A stretch of 64,000 nucleotides of DNA. Source: a virus. Both the position numbers and the translations under genes were made by a program. The DNA lies in the IMG/VR virus record IMGVR_UViG_3300020578_000017, positions 1 through 64,000 of that record. One strand, given 5' to 3'. The notes under the pieces were generated by a model. The model ran no database searches and was not told the origin of the DNA. It was given only the letters and a program-made list of their open reading frames with translations. Shown one piece after another: positions 1 to 10,570 of the stretch. Within the stretch, counting starts at the first letter, position 1; each line of letters opens with the position of its first letter.

Positions 1-3000
1 TAAATCTTACCGTAGCTGGATCATTTCCGTTTACTAATCCTGGAAAGACACCACCGGCTATAAAATCTAAGGTACCGTTAGATAAAATACGAGCAATACG
101 ATGATTTAATGTTACATAAAGCTCATCAGAAAAATTTGATATTCCATTAGCATTAAGAACGGCAGAGATAACCTGGCTATCTTCTGATATGACACCAAGA
201 GATGGACTTAGTAGATATACAGACCCATCATCAAATACTGTAAAACCTGATAAGTCCGTTATAGCTATACTACGAGATTCTGGGGGCAAGGCGCCTTTTA
301 TAGAAACTATTTTTGATCCTGCGACGGTTACATCCAAAACTAAAATTTCACTAGAGGAAAGATGAAAGTCAACTACGCTAGAAGGACTATCCCCTGATAC
401 TGTACCGTAGACAACATTTAGGTCACTATCAACAAGCTTAAATACCCTAAAAGCGTCACTTAAGTAAACATTTGAATCTAAAATTCTTATTTTCTTAAAT
501 GGATAGTCGTTTTCTGGTAAACTAATAACTTCCGAAAGGGCGCCATTTTCTGTATAAACGTGAATGACGTTATCTAGTAGGACATATAGGCTATTATCAT
601 AAGATACTGTCAAATCTTTAATCGTTTCAAACGTCTGCAAGCCAGAAAGCTCTAATTGGAACCCTTCATCAAAAACAGGCTCACTTGTTCCGTCTGTATA
701 GTAAAAACTTGCGGAAGCTGAAGCTATACCTTGCTCATCAATCTCATAGTAAGGGCTCAAAGAAACACTAGAAAGCTTATGTGTACCAGCTGGATATACT
801 TTTACCTGTAACGGAATTGAGCGGTAGCCACTGCTAGTAACCTGAGTCTCTAAAGCTACCAAACTGGCGGCAGCGGTAGCGTTTCCTGGTGTTACGTTAA
901 TGCCATCAAGATAGATAAGATTGTTTATCTGATGTGAGGATATGTAATTTTGGTTTTCAATAGTAATTATTAATTCAGCGTTTGAGTCGGTGTACCCATC
1001 TTCATAAGTAACTACAACCTCTAGTGGTACAGAACTTTCAGCATTAACTGAAACTGCTCCGTCATCCTCCAAGAAGTTTTTTAACTCAACAGAAGACACT
1101 CTTCTGTTTATCGCAATGTTTTTAACTGCATAAACGTTTTGGTTATTTCTGCTAACCACCTTTATCTCAGCAATACCGCCTTGCGTAAAGGTGACATTGG
1201 TATCTAATGACTTATTTCCATTAACATAAACATCAACATTAGAATGCTTATTACCAGAACTGTTATAAACATTAGCGGATACCTTTCTAGTATCCCCAAT
1301 GTAAATTAAATCAATATCTGGTATAGAAAAATCTAGGTAATAATCAATTCCTGTGCCACTTGGTAAAACTGTTATGGGCCTTACCGCTTGAGTTTGGGTA
1401 GAAAACCCTTCTGGTGTAAAAACTAAAGATGTGCTCGATACCGAAGTAGGTGTATACCGATAAACAGAAGTTTTTAAGACATCGCTAAAGTAAAAAGAGC
1501 TTCCAACACTTAAATTGTATAAATTTTCTGGGATACGCCCTATGTTTTTTTGATTTAAGTTAGAAACTAAATCATCCTGGTTTATAGAAAAATCTGGCGA
1601 TCCTATTGATGATCCGGAAAATATTTGAAGTGGTACAAAACCTGTAGCGTTATTATTGTCAACTAAGAATACTGAGCCGCTGATGTCCAGACAAGATAAC
1701 TTAAGACCTGACCTGCTTAACCTGTAAGGGTGCGAGATACCGCTTACTATCGTAGTGGCATAATCAAGTGTTACGCCCTCTTTTGGTTTTTTTGCATTTC
1801 TTCTTATGAAACCAATTTGCCTGCTGTTGCCAATCTGTCTAGTAAAGTAAACCCTTGACTTTAAGATACAAAGATCCGTTACGTTACCGGATAAAGTTCC
1901 CCAGTCAGAAAAATCCGTCTTCCCATCATTAATGAAAAGTCGAGTACTGTTACCATCGTTAAAAGCTATGACGCCAGCGTCTGGTCTTAACAAATCAAAC
2001 AAATAAGCTTTTTTATTCTTGTAGTCATAATACTTATTAATTTTAGAAGATAGGTTGCTATCAAAGTAGGTTAAATAGCCGTCTTCCTTAAGTACCGAAA
2101 GCGTTCCCTCGTCGCTCACACTAGACCATAAAATTGGAGCGGAAAGAGGCTCTGGCAAATACTTGGTAAACTTACCGCGAAGAGTGCCGGAGCAAGAGTT
2201 AGATACCTCAAATGGATTGCTAGATTTTATTACTAAGTCTGCTTCTGTAAATAAAGCTTCATTTGAATCGTAAATATTTCCAGTAACATAAGATAAAGTA
2301 GAGCCTGCGTCAACCTGGTAAAATGGTAGATTTGGTTCTATTCTTTCTGGACCAGCTACCTGAATAAAAACACTTGAAGTCAAGTCACCCACTGATATAT
2401 CTAATGTCGTTATATCGAAGCTATTTGGGTTTATGGCAAGAGTGCCTAAAGAGTTTTCAATAACTCTTATACTATTACCGCTGGTTGTAAAAGTCGCTAA
2501 GCTATTTCCATATACGAGTGTATTGTTTGCCCTTCTCACAAAGAAGTTTATTCTTTTCTGTGGGATACTATCAAACTTAATAAAATTATCATACTTAGTA
2601 ACGTAGCTAGGGAACTCTAAACGAACAGGAGTAGTATCTTGGCTCTCTAAAGCAGATAGAATAAATTCTCGTTGAACTGTAGGATCAGATTCAGAAATTG
2701 CAACAGCACGGCCTGCTGGATTAGGTCCAGAAAGTGGAGGAGTAAAATAAAAAGTAGAACCAGAGCATGAATAATTAGCGCTACCTGAAGTTACAACCCA
2801 GACTATCCCAGAGTTATAAGGTAAAGCAGTGCCGTCTGAATAAATGACTTGACCTGATATGGTAACAGGATAGCTAAAAGGTTCTGGATGTAGAAGGTCA
2901 ACAGGCCTATATGGTACTTTTAGAGTTCCGCCAATAATGTCTGGAATATCTATCCTATAAGGAGCAGCTAGTGGATTAACTTGAACAGTAATCGTACCTG

Positions 3001-5377
3001 ACAAAACTGGCGTTATGGGTTGGGGAGTTTCATAATTAATTATGTGAACACCAGAGGACAGACCAGATAATAAAATGAATGTCCCTGAAGTTTCATAGGA
3101 TACGATGTTATTACTGTCACTAGAAAACTTTAATGCCTTATCGTATTGCCTATTTCCAGATATAAAGATGTATGTTGGAATCTCTAAACTTGAACCCTCT
3201 TTAACTTTAATCAATGGACTAGGTGTAGAAATGTTTCCTATTCCGACTGATACAGGCCTGTGGTAAAAGTTAGCCTCAACAGATAACCCTAAAGCTGTAT
3301 TTCCTGAATATGTTAGGGAAAGAGTGCTTTTAATTTCATTCTCTTCTCTTGTGTACAAGTATCCGCCACTTATAAAAGTATTCGGCCCAGATAAAGAACT
3401 TACAGTCGAAACAAGAGTCCCATCACTTAGTACTGCCTGTACGGGTACAATATTATCGGTTGAAGTCGGTAAGTTTAAAGGACCTCCAGAATATTTTAGC
3501 GCATATGGGTGTTTCGTGTTGCTAGGATTGACTTTAAACTCAGCAGTTGAGTTGATAAATGGATCTTCTGTTGATGAGATTTTTATTTTACCAACAATCT
3601 CATTAGACAAGTCAAGTATACCGACATGATCGTTTATGAAATCAGTGCTTTCATTGAAGTATTGTGGCTCTATATCGATAGATAGCCCATGGTACGCTGG
3701 ATTTGAAGGTGGAGGATCTGCGTATGAGTCATCAGGCGGTAAATGTGTGAAGACTAGATGATGCCTGGATTCTACTAAATCTGCCTTGTGCAGGTAATCA
3801 GCCCCATTTGGTGTATCTAGTGTTCCATAGTCAACAAGGTTAGATGCTACAGGTGCATCTGTTACAGAAGTCTTACTAAACTCTAAATCTTGTCGGTACA
3901 ACTTTACCTCTGAACCATTTTTTTGATAGACCCATAAACGATGGATTTGTTTCTTAGCTGATTCTTGATAAAGCTCAGAGCTTATAGACTTAATACCAGA
4001 ATATCCGGTTATTAAGGGTGATAACGTTCCTAAAGTTAAGTTGTACCTGTATACAACACCTGAGCTATCTAAAAACGCAACCCAATCTTTAGCTAGAGGT
4101 ACTGCCTTTACTATAACTGGATCTATCCTTAATGCGTATTGTGCTATATCAGCATTTTCGTTAGAATGAGAAAAGTTATAAACATAAGTTAAATTATCTT
4201 TTCTTGTCGCTAATATGCACCTGTAAGATCCATCTTTAGCCTCTGATAGACAAAAAGCAGTGCCTTCCTGGGTTACTTTACCAACAGGCTGTAAGATAGG
4301 TCTATTGACATAAACACGGTATACTACCGACTTTGGTGGTTCTTTATCTTGCTTTTTTACGGAAATGTAAAAGTATAAAACTACATCCTGCAACGAAGAG
4401 AGTGAACGTATATTTATATTGTTATCTAATTGAAATAAAACTTCACCATACCCATACTGAGAGTCGTGAGTAAACTCATAAATCTTATTACGGGCAGATA
4501 CATAATTTTTATTTCTTGCTTTACAAAATGACCAAACTTTACTCTTGGTATTTGAATAACTAGGATAACTTATATCAGTAACTCTAATCGGGGTTACAGT
4601 ACCGTTACTATCAACAGAAATAACATCTGGAGTTAAGCTAGAGTAGGATACTAATGAGCTATCTGCTCTTCCATCATTATATGAAACAGTTGAGTTAATA
4701 TCCAGGGTAGTCCCTAAATCAATTTCAAATCCATTTGTGTTATAGTATGGTTCATAGTTTACTGCTACCGGGCCAGTAACTTTCAAATAGATATCCTGAG
4801 TTAAACTTCTTTCCCCCTCAGTAAAAATAACTCTTACGACAAAAGGCTCAGTCCTAGCATGAATGCCTAAAATCTTATATGCAAACCTACCCTGAGAGTT
4901 TTGTGAGGTTATTTTAATTTCTGGTACTAAAGTTTCAGATTCTAAAAGGTTATAAAATTCATTACCATCTCTTGACACTAAAATTGTGTAGTTAGATTTG
5001 GCAGCAGTTATCCTTGATGTATCAGAATAAACTACGGTAGGGTAAATAAATAGGTTATCACCTTGATCCAAAGTTTGTTCTTTATAGTATGGATCGAATC
5101 TAGCATTATCATCAATAATATGAGAGGACTTAGGAAGAATAGAGTTAATTATTTCAACTTTACAGGTACTAAGAACTTCATTAGCTAGAGTATAGTCAAT
5201 GAAAACCTGACCAACCCCATTTGGGGTGACAAGACCATCTACAGTTACTTCCGCAACATCTGCCATGGAGATATCTGAAAGCCTATAAACGGCGCCAGAT
5301 ATCTCTGGATATACACTTAACTGAAAAGTATCAGAAGTTACACCCAGAGTTAAGACAGGGGGGAATATTCGAGTCAC
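1..5377 (-). CDS. Giant Ig-like / beta-propeller tail protein (3' part outside window)
   Basis: One frame is open from a GTG at 5377-5375 down to base 1 without a stop, giving at least 1,791 residues; the C-terminus is missing. The GTG overlaps the TGA of the preceding small gene (GTGA), so translational coupling fixes this start; an in-frame TAA lies four codons upstream. The protein is almost all predicted beta. It has segments like bacterial Ig-like Big_2 domains, such as SVDSNGTVTP near 4.6 kb and VTYEDGYTDS near 1.0 kb, and propeller-like stretches. The last visible part, GTLDFIAGGVFPGLVNGND, resembles an NHL blade start. No membrane segment or enzyme motif is seen. Its place after the spike suggests a long tail fibre or adhesin contacting the host; this is inference. 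Confidence 0.85.
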   Translation of the reverse strand, partial: MTRIFPPVLTLGVTSDTFQLSVYPEISGAVYRLSDISMADVAEVTVDGLVTPNGVGQVFIDYTLANEVLSTCKVEIINSILPKSSHIIDDNARFDPYYKEQTLDQGDNLFIYPTVVYSDTSRITAAKSNYTILVSRDGNEFYNLLESETLVPEIKITSQNSQGRFAYKILGIHARTEPFVVRVIFTEGERSLTQDIYLKVTGPVAVNYEPYYNTNGFEIDLGTTLDINSTVSYNDGRADSSLVSYSSLTPDVISVDSNGTVTPIRVTDISYPSYSNTKSKVWSFCKARNKNYVSARNKIYEFTHDSQYGYGEVLFQLDNNINIRSLSSLQDVVLYFYISVKKQDKEPPKSVVYRVYVNRPILQPVGKVTQEGTAFCLSEAKDGSYRCILATRKDNLTYVYNFSHSNENADIAQYALRIDPVIVKAVPLAKDWVAFLDSSGVVYRYNLTLGTLSPLITGYSGIKSISSELYQESAKKQIHRLWVYQKNGSEVKLYRQDLEFSKTSVTDAPVASNLVDYGTLDTPNGADYLHKADLVESRHHLVFTHLPPDDSYADPPPSNPAYHGLSIDIEPQYFNESTDFINDHVGILDLSNEIVGKIKISSTEDPFINSTAEFKVNPSNTKHPYALKYSGGPLNLPTSTDNIVPVQAVLSDGTLVSTVSSLSGPNTFISGGYLYTREENEIKSTLSLTYSGNTALGLSVEANFYHRPVSVGIGNISTPSPLIKVKEGSSLEIPTYIFISGNRQYDKALKFSSDSNNIVSYETSGTFILLSGLSSGVHIINYETPQPITPVLSGTITVQVNPLAAPYRIDIPDIIGGTLKVPYRPVDLLHPEPFSYPVTISGQVIYSDGTALPYNSGIVWVVTSGSANYSCSGSTFYFTPPLSGPNPAGRAVAISESDPTVQREFILSALESQDTTPVRLEFPSYVTKYDNFIKFDSIPQKRINFFVRRANNTLVYGNSLATFTTSGNSIRVIENSLGTLAINPNSFDITTLDISVGDLTSSVFIQVAGPERIEPNLPFYQVDAGSTLSYVTGNIYDSNEALFTEADLVIKSSNPFEVSNSCSGTLRGKFTKYLPEPLSAPILWSSVSDEGTLSVLKEDGYLTYFDSNLSSKINKYYDYKNKKAYLFDLLRPDAGVIAFNDGNSTRLFINDGKTDFSDWGTLSGNVTDLCILKSRVYFTRQIGNSRQIGFIRRNAKKPKEGVTLDYATTIVSGISHPYRLSRSGLKLSCLDISGSVFLVDNNNATGFVPLQIFSGSSIGSPDFSINQDDLVSNLNQKNIGRIPENLYNLSVGSSFYFSDVLKTSVYRYTPTSVSSTSLVFTPEGFSTQTQAVRPITVLPSGTGIDYYLDFSIPDIDLIYIGDTRKVSANVYNSSGNKHSNVDVYVNGNKSLDTNVTFTQGGIAEIKVVSRNNQNVYAVKNIAINRRVSSVELKNFLEDDGAVSVNAESSVPLEVVVTYEDGYTDSNAELIITIENQNYISSHQINNLIYLDGINVTPGNATAAASLVALETQVTSSGYRSIPLQVKVYPAGTHKLSSVSLSPYYEIDEQGIASASASFYYTDGTSEPVFDEGFQLELSGLQTFETIKDLTVSYDNSLYVLLDNVIHVYTENGALSEVISLPENDYPFKKIRILDSNVYLSDAFRVFKLVDSDLNVVYGTVSGDSPSSVVDFHLSSSEILVLDVTVAGSKIVSIKGALPPESRSIAITDLSGFTVFDDGSVYLLSPSLGVISEDSQVISAVLNANGISNFSDELYVTLNHRIARILSNGTLDFIAGGVFPGLVNGNDPATVRF

Positions 5378-5553
5378 TTGTCTTGATTAGATTGATTCTG
5401 TAGCTCTAAAAGAACAAGGTCTAATAAATGTTGAACTTTCTTACTTTCGCTCTCAAGCTCTGAGCGCATATTATCTAAGTACGAAGAAAGCTCTTTGCCT
5501 AAATCGCCTAACTCAGTAGTAGGTAGTTTTACCTTGTTCCAGTCTGCGTGCAT
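5374..5553 (-). CDS. Small coiled-coil-like protein coupled to the giant gene
   Basis: A 59-residue frame starts at ATG 5553-5551 and ends in TGA at 5376-5374. It reads MHADWNKVKLPTTELGDLGK, followed by a charged helix rich in Glu, Lys, Leu and Ser and a Gln/Asn-rich tail. It fills the space between the spike gene (stop at 5570) and the giant gene, and its stop overlaps that gene's GTG start by four bases. The layout suggests a small baseplate or fibre-attachment factor made in step with the giant protein. No family is recognised. Confidence 0.7.
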   Translation of the reverse strand: MHADWNKVKLPTTELGDLGKELSSYLDNMRSELESESKKVQHLLDLVLLELQNQSNQDK

Positions 5554-5569
5554 ACATAATTATAGTTTA

Positions 5570-8500
5570 TCAAGAGGTTAGAGTAACAGTTGATAATATG
5601 CTCGGTGGTGGCGGAATAACTGGAGGGGTGCCTGGTGTACCGTGAACATGGGTCATAAGCCAGGTAAGCAAGACATCACCCTTGGGTACGGGGTGAACGG
5701 AAGTAGAACCGCCAAGCTGAATCAAAGAAGAATCAATTGTAGTTATTCTTGCTTTTATTACTGCAAGGGCCTCAGAGACAACTTCCGCAAGTATCTTGCT
5801 TTTTATGGCAGCTATACCAATTTCAGTAGCAATGGTTGCATTTCCTAGCTTTGTAGTAACATCTACGTTACCAGTTAACGTAGAAAGCTCTGCATTTCCA
5901 ACTTTAGTTGTGACTTTAGCGTTTCCTAAAATAGTAGAACCGTCAAAGTTTCCAGCTAAAGTAGACATAAGAACATTACCTGCTTTGGTGCTGAAGTCCA
6001 TGTTGCCGAGAAGAGTATTCATTAAAACATTACCTGCCTTGGTATCATGCTTAATATCACCAAGTAAAGTACCGTGCCTTAATGACCCAGCGGCTACTGC
6101 AACTTCAAAAGCCATCTGATTACCCAATGCTATGCCAGCGTTTCCGACATTCATCTTGTAACCACCTAAAGCAAAAGCATTGATATCGCCATTGACATTT
6201 AGGTTATGAGCGCCACCTACTCTAATATCCTGGTCTGCTTGAATATGCGTGACTACAGAACCTTCAATCGAAGCCTTCATTGAACCCTTATGAAGATTAG
6301 CCTTGAATCCTTCAGTAGTTAAACCATAGCCCTGCTTTTGCTCATGGGTCAAAGGATTAACTGATCCACCTTCATCTTCGTTTTTATGTGGGTTCGATGG
6401 AAGAATACGTAAATCTATATCCCCACGTAATATACCCTGTAATGCGTTGCCGGTGTCGCCAATTTTCCCAATATCTACTTCAATACCGCCGTCTAATAAG
6501 GCCTGTATGCTTCTTGAGTTGTGGCTATCTTTACCAATCGCGGCAACTAAAGCCCCTGCCATGTCCAAGACAAGACTCTTATTGTCTATCGGATCTGACC
6601 CAATTCTTAGCATGACATCACCGCATAAGTGTGCGTCTAATGAACCTGCCATTCGGTTAGGGTTGCTGATAATAGGCGTAGATGAAGCATTGACGTAACC
6701 TTGCTTGATCGACGGCATCATCATGTTATGGAACTGGTATGGAGCATCGCCCTCAAGGTAATAACTTTCTTTTTTATCTAGATTCTTTGAGGTCTTGTAT
6801 ACTTCTGGGTTCAGAGTCTTACCAGTTGGGTCGTAGCCATTATGACGGTGCCTGCGGGCCATATTCTGACTGTTTCTCCCGACTCGCATAATAATCCCGC
6901 CATCGGTTGTAAGATCTAAAGATATTCTTTCGCTTCTAGTATTACTTAAATCTTCTGAATCAAAAACACCTACGGATACTTCACGGTTATCTAAATAAGT
7001 TTTTGGCCTTATACCATAATCAACCCTGTCATCGCATCCTAAATTAATAAAAGATCGACCTATTGCCGTAAGCTCAATAGACTCTTCTTTATAATCTTTC
7101 TCTACGAGAAGCCTTACACTACCCCCGAAACTACCCTCGACACTTCTTCCGGCACCAACTGGATTAACTCCTACTGGGACTAGCTTTTCCCCCTCAGTAG
7201 ATGCATATACATGTTCTTTTTTAGCTCTAGTAGAACCAACGTGAAAACTTATATAGCCTTCTTTATTCACATAAAATCTGGTTTGTGAAACAGATGACGG
7301 CATCTTCCACATACTTGCAACTGACCAGGTCCTAGTCTTGGCAAAATCAGGAAAGGTGTCATCCGTAATTGCTAGCTCTTGTGAGCTAACTGACGTAGTA
7401 TTAGGGCTATTAAAAAGCTGATGCCTTAATACCTTACCGTAGTTCTCTGGCTTATCAAAAAAGTCATAACCAACTAAAGTACCCTGAACACTCTCAATCA
7501 GATTTTTAGACAAATAGACATCTTTAGGCACACTGGATATAGGTTTCTCAGAACCAGATAGCCTTGTATCTACATCTGTTAACAGAAATGGATATGACTG
7601 ATCAAGGATTCCGTCACCTAACTCTTTTATTGAAAACCTTGACTCAGTAAGTGGTAATGATCCATAAAGTATTTCCTGGCTTACTTTCTGACGAGTCTGT
7701 TCATTCATGCTGGACGGATACGCAACTAAGTAAGGATCGTCAATTGTAAGCTTACCGCTTAAAGTTCTTGTCCAATTATAACTTCCATCGTCTGACATGA
7801 TAAAGTTTTGTTCTAAGTCAGGGGTGATTAAACTTAGAGAAGGATCTATGCTTCCTGCTTTATTTAAAGAAAATCTTTTTGTCTTATCCGAAGAAGGGTC
7901 TAACCCAAAGTTTTCGTGAACCTTACTGTCTTTATCTAGAAGATTTCCCTCATGATCATAATGGCATTCCATATACCTATTGATCATGCCGTCTATCCTT
8001 ACCGAAGCATCAGTAGCTCGATAGTACTGCAAAGAATTAAGAACAATACTTTGATCAGAGCTTCTTATCTGAATTTCGTTCAGCTTTCTGTTTGATAAAA
8101 GAATGTCATCGTCTACCCTAAGATCGCTTCCTTGATCGCTTGAAAGGAAAATCTCACCTGGGTAAAGTCTTTGGTTTTTTACCCTTGCTTTTGCGGTAGT
8201 GCTTCTAAAGCCAGGAACTTGAGCATCAGGTGTAGACATTTTGTCATAGTTATAAGCATAAACTGGAAAGTAAGGTGGCAAGAATCCAGTAATGATCGGC
8301 GTATGATTAGTAGCTGTAGTTGGAATTAAAGATAAAACAACCTTAGCCCCAACCTCTGGCATGCCGCCCATGAAGCCACGACGAGTGACATAAGGGAAAC
8401 TAACAGGAACATCACGCATGAGGTCCTGACCGCCGTAGACATACTGAACATCGCAAGTCATTTTTTCATTATTGACCCGCATTACGATGCCAATTTTTAT

Positions 8501-8581
8501 CTGACTCTGAGTGTCACCAGCCCTACTATCTACTTGATAGGGGGATGGTTTATATGTAATCCAACTCCAAATGTTATTCAT
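5570..8581 (-). CDS. Baseplate central spike, gpV/gp5-like
   Basis: A 1,003-residue protein. The N-terminal ~100 residues (GIVMRVNNEKMTCDVQYV, then a segment ending GAKVVLSLI) look like the OB-fold of baseplate assembly protein V / T4 gp5. The middle carries a large insert of unknown fold. The last ~150 residues are short repeats built on GN, LGN and KAGN turns (KAGNVLMNTLLGNMD, KVGNAELSTLTGN), as in the trimeric beta-helix needle of contractile spikes. The end has THVHGTPGTPP; an HxH motif binds iron at the tip of P2-type spikes. It would cap the tube and pierce the outer layer of the host. It follows the hub gene, the usual order in contractile-tail clusters. Confidence 0.82.
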   Translation of the reverse strand: MNNIWSWITYKPSPYQVDSRAGDTQSQIKIGIVMRVNNEKMTCDVQYVYGGQDLMRDVPVSFPYVTRRGFMGGMPEVGAKVVLSLIPTTATNHTPIITGFLPPYFPVYAYNYDKMSTPDAQVPGFRSTTAKARVKNQRLYPGEIFLSSDQGSDLRVDDDILLSNRKLNEIQIRSSDQSIVLNSLQYYRATDASVRIDGMINRYMECHYDHEGNLLDKDSKVHENFGLDPSSDKTKRFSLNKAGSIDPSLSLITPDLEQNFIMSDDGSYNWTRTLSGKLTIDDPYLVAYPSSMNEQTRQKVSQEILYGSLPLTESRFSIKELGDGILDQSYPFLLTDVDTRLSGSEKPISSVPKDVYLSKNLIESVQGTLVGYDFFDKPENYGKVLRHQLFNSPNTTSVSSQELAITDDTFPDFAKTRTWSVASMWKMPSSVSQTRFYVNKEGYISFHVGSTRAKKEHVYASTEGEKLVPVGVNPVGAGRSVEGSFGGSVRLLVEKDYKEESIELTAIGRSFINLGCDDRVDYGIRPKTYLDNREVSVGVFDSEDLSNTRSERISLDLTTDGGIIMRVGRNSQNMARRHRHNGYDPTGKTLNPEVYKTSKNLDKKESYYLEGDAPYQFHNMMMPSIKQGYVNASSTPIISNPNRMAGSLDAHLCGDVMLRIGSDPIDNKSLVLDMAGALVAAIGKDSHNSRSIQALLDGGIEVDIGKIGDTGNALQGILRGDIDLRILPSNPHKNEDEGGSVNPLTHEQKQGYGLTTEGFKANLHKGSMKASIEGSVVTHIQADQDIRVGGAHNLNVNGDINAFALGGYKMNVGNAGIALGNQMAFEVAVAAGSLRHGTLLGDIKHDTKAGNVLMNTLLGNMDFSTKAGNVLMSTLAGNFDGSTILGNAKVTTKVGNAELSTLTGNVDVTTKLGNATIATEIGIAAIKSKILAEVVSEALAVIKARITTIDSSLIQLGGSTSVHPVPKGDVLLTWLMTHVHGTPGTPPVIPPPPSILSTVTLTS

Positions 8582-8608
8582 TGTAAAAATTACTTATTTT
8601 TCACAGTT

Positions 8609-10570
8609 TCATATACTATTTGTTGATATATTTTGTGCATTTTGTGAAACGGCTGAGTTTTCTAAGATAATAGCTTCAACTTTTGCTTCTATGTCAATTG
8701 AAGTTATATTATAACCATAAGCAAATCCTGGTACTAAGTCATACCCATTACTATCGCTAATCGTAAAATATGGATCACTAAGGTTTTTTGGCTTTTTATC
8801 ACTAATTATAGTGCTTACATTGAGATTTGCTGTGTCTATTATAGAATCAACCCTTGATAAAGTACTTTGAGCCGTATTTAACTCAGGTTTGTTTTCTTTG
8901 TTTTGTTTATCCCTTACAAACTTTATAAAATTATCTAAATCTTGTGAATTTTTAGCTAAATATTCCCTAAAAGTATTTTGCACTAATCCTTTTTGATTTT
9001 TATATTGAATAAAAAGAGCCTCTATACTAGATGTATCTGAACCAAGTACGTTTTGTATTTGGGAAACTATAGCTGTTTTCTTTTGATCTTTGTTTTCTGA
9101 AAAAACTAGATACCTTTCAGATGTGCTCACTTTCCTTCTTAAAGTATCTACGCCTAATGTTGTTGTAAAGCTCTGACCAAAGCTAAAATCATGAGATATG
9201 GTCCTAACATAACAGTAAACATCTTCTTCTTCTAGATATATTGGAATACCTAGCTTTAGCTCTGGCCTTCCTGCAATCTCAATATTTGCAGTGTATTCTT
9301 TAGTATTAAGACGATTTAACTCAGAAACTGCAAGATAGAATAAGTTCTGAACATCTCTTACATAGTTGTAAGAAACTTTATTCTGCTTTATTCCATATGT
9401 TTTTGCTTTTTCTGTGTCTATATAAAATATGCTTGGTTTTTTAACGGAATTTGAATCGTGCATAAAAGCACCTTCTATGTCTACACGGGTATAAATATTG
9501 TCTAGGTTATGAGTAATCGAGTATGATAATAAATCCAAACTTGATATTTTATACTCATTCAAACTTTTAGTGTTTAAGTTGTAATAGGGTGGCTTAAATG
9601 TTATTATTCCACCAGTATCCATGAAAAACTCAAAGTTAATTCTATTCTTTACTTCATTGGCTACCTCTAGAGGAGATCTTATGCCTAAATTGAACGGGTC
9701 TTGACCACCACTTATTTCTGCATATAAAGGCAAAGATTCTGATGGAGAACCAAAAGTGCCACCGCTTAGAGAAATAGGTGTAAAAGTTTTAGTCTTGAAA
9801 ATGACTTCGTTATCAACTTTGTTTTTTTCTATTGCGTTTTTTATCGCGGACTTTCTGCGATTATCAAGCCCTAGTATTTTCATGGACTGATCCGTAATTG
9901 AACCGAATCTGTTTCTCCAGTACTCCATAGCTGTAGCATAAGATTTGGCGTTAGTAGCTACTATTTTTCTTACTGTGTCAGTGTTTCCAATTAATGGCGC
10001 ATCAACCCCAACAAGGTCTTTAAACATGGCTAGAGATAGAGCATAAATAATCTCTGGGCCAGTCAAGTTTGAGTACACATTAGACAATGCTCGAAATGGA
10101 GAACCTACATTAAGACTATTAAGCGCCGAGTCTGAAGTTATAATCTTACTGATATCCCACCACTTCAACATATCCTCGCAAGAGACGTGCATGGAGTAGA
10201 AGCCATCAGAGTACGACTTCTCTATACTGGTTATTAGGCCCCAGAATACTAGATAGTACTGTGGCTGTCCTGAATCGTCTAAAAACCTACCCTTTATAAA
10301 GATCTGCACCTCAGACATAAGAGGTATGTTCAACTTGCCGTTTTCATAAACTTGTGAACTGTTATGCTTAGGTACAGCTAAATCAAATGAGGCAGTACCA
10401 GGATTACTCTCAAGCGATAGATTGACATTTAATCTGGTAATAAGATCAACAATAAGAGAGCTTGCCCCACAGTCCCTGCATACTGGCAAATCTATATTTT
10501 GATTAATCGTTACAAATGCATCTGGAGCTAAAAGTAGGACAGGCCTATTTTTTTGATATTGAAAGTTCAT
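8609..10570 (-). CDS. Baseplate hub-like protein (gp27/gpD type)
   Basis: A 653-residue soluble protein. The N-terminus has a CRDC pair and a beta-rich segment (EVQIFIKGRFLDDSG, then YYLVFWGLITSIEKSYSDG) like the first barrel of tail hub proteins, in which a ligand-like beta domain is followed by a 'GxItsi' strand. The middle is helical with a long insert. Around residues 360-480 a second barrel contains GIPIYLEEEDVYCYVRTISH. The order tape measure, small baseplate proteins, hub, spike matches gp27/gpD proteins, which join the tube to the spike. The start overlaps the stop of the preceding gene by four bases. The assignment rests on context plus weak fold-level signals. Confidence 0.6.
   Translation of the reverse strand: MNFQYQKNRPVLLLAPDAFVTINQNIDLPVCRDCGASSLIVDLITRLNVNLSLESNPGTASFDLAVPKHNSSQVYENGKLNIPLMSEVQIFIKGRFLDDSGQPQYYLVFWGLITSIEKSYSDGFYSMHVSCEDMLKWWDISKIITSDSALNSLNVGSPFRALSNVYSNLTGPEIIYALSLAMFKDLVGVDAPLIGNTDTVRKIVATNAKSYATAMEYWRNRFGSITDQSMKILGLDNRRKSAIKNAIEKNKVDNEVIFKTKTFTPISLSGGTFGSPSESLPLYAEISGGQDPFNLGIRSPLEVANEVKNRINFEFFMDTGGIITFKPPYYNLNTKSLNEYKISSLDLLSYSITHNLDNIYTRVDIEGAFMHDSNSVKKPSIFYIDTEKAKTYGIKQNKVSYNYVRDVQNLFYLAVSELNRLNTKEYTANIEIAGRPELKLGIPIYLEEEDVYCYVRTISHDFSFGQSFTTTLGVDTLRRKVSTSERYLVFSENKDQKKTAIVSQIQNVLGSDTSSIEALFIQYKNQKGLVQNTFREYLAKNSQDLDNFIKFVRDKQNKENKPELNTAQSTLSRVDSIIDTANLNVSTIISDKKPKNLSDPYFTISDSNGYDLVPGFAYGYNITSIDIEAKVEAIILENSAVSQNAQNISTNSI

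Noticed and set aside
3324-3629. Plus-strand frame of 101 codons in the first 5.4 kb
   Set aside because: The minus strand is continuously open across it as part of the giant gene. The plus frame is hydrophobic/Ser-rich antisense.
5796-6119. Plus-strand open frames over the spike gene
   Set aside because: They are antisense to the repeat part of a clear spike protein. Their repeats are only the mirror of the coding repeats.
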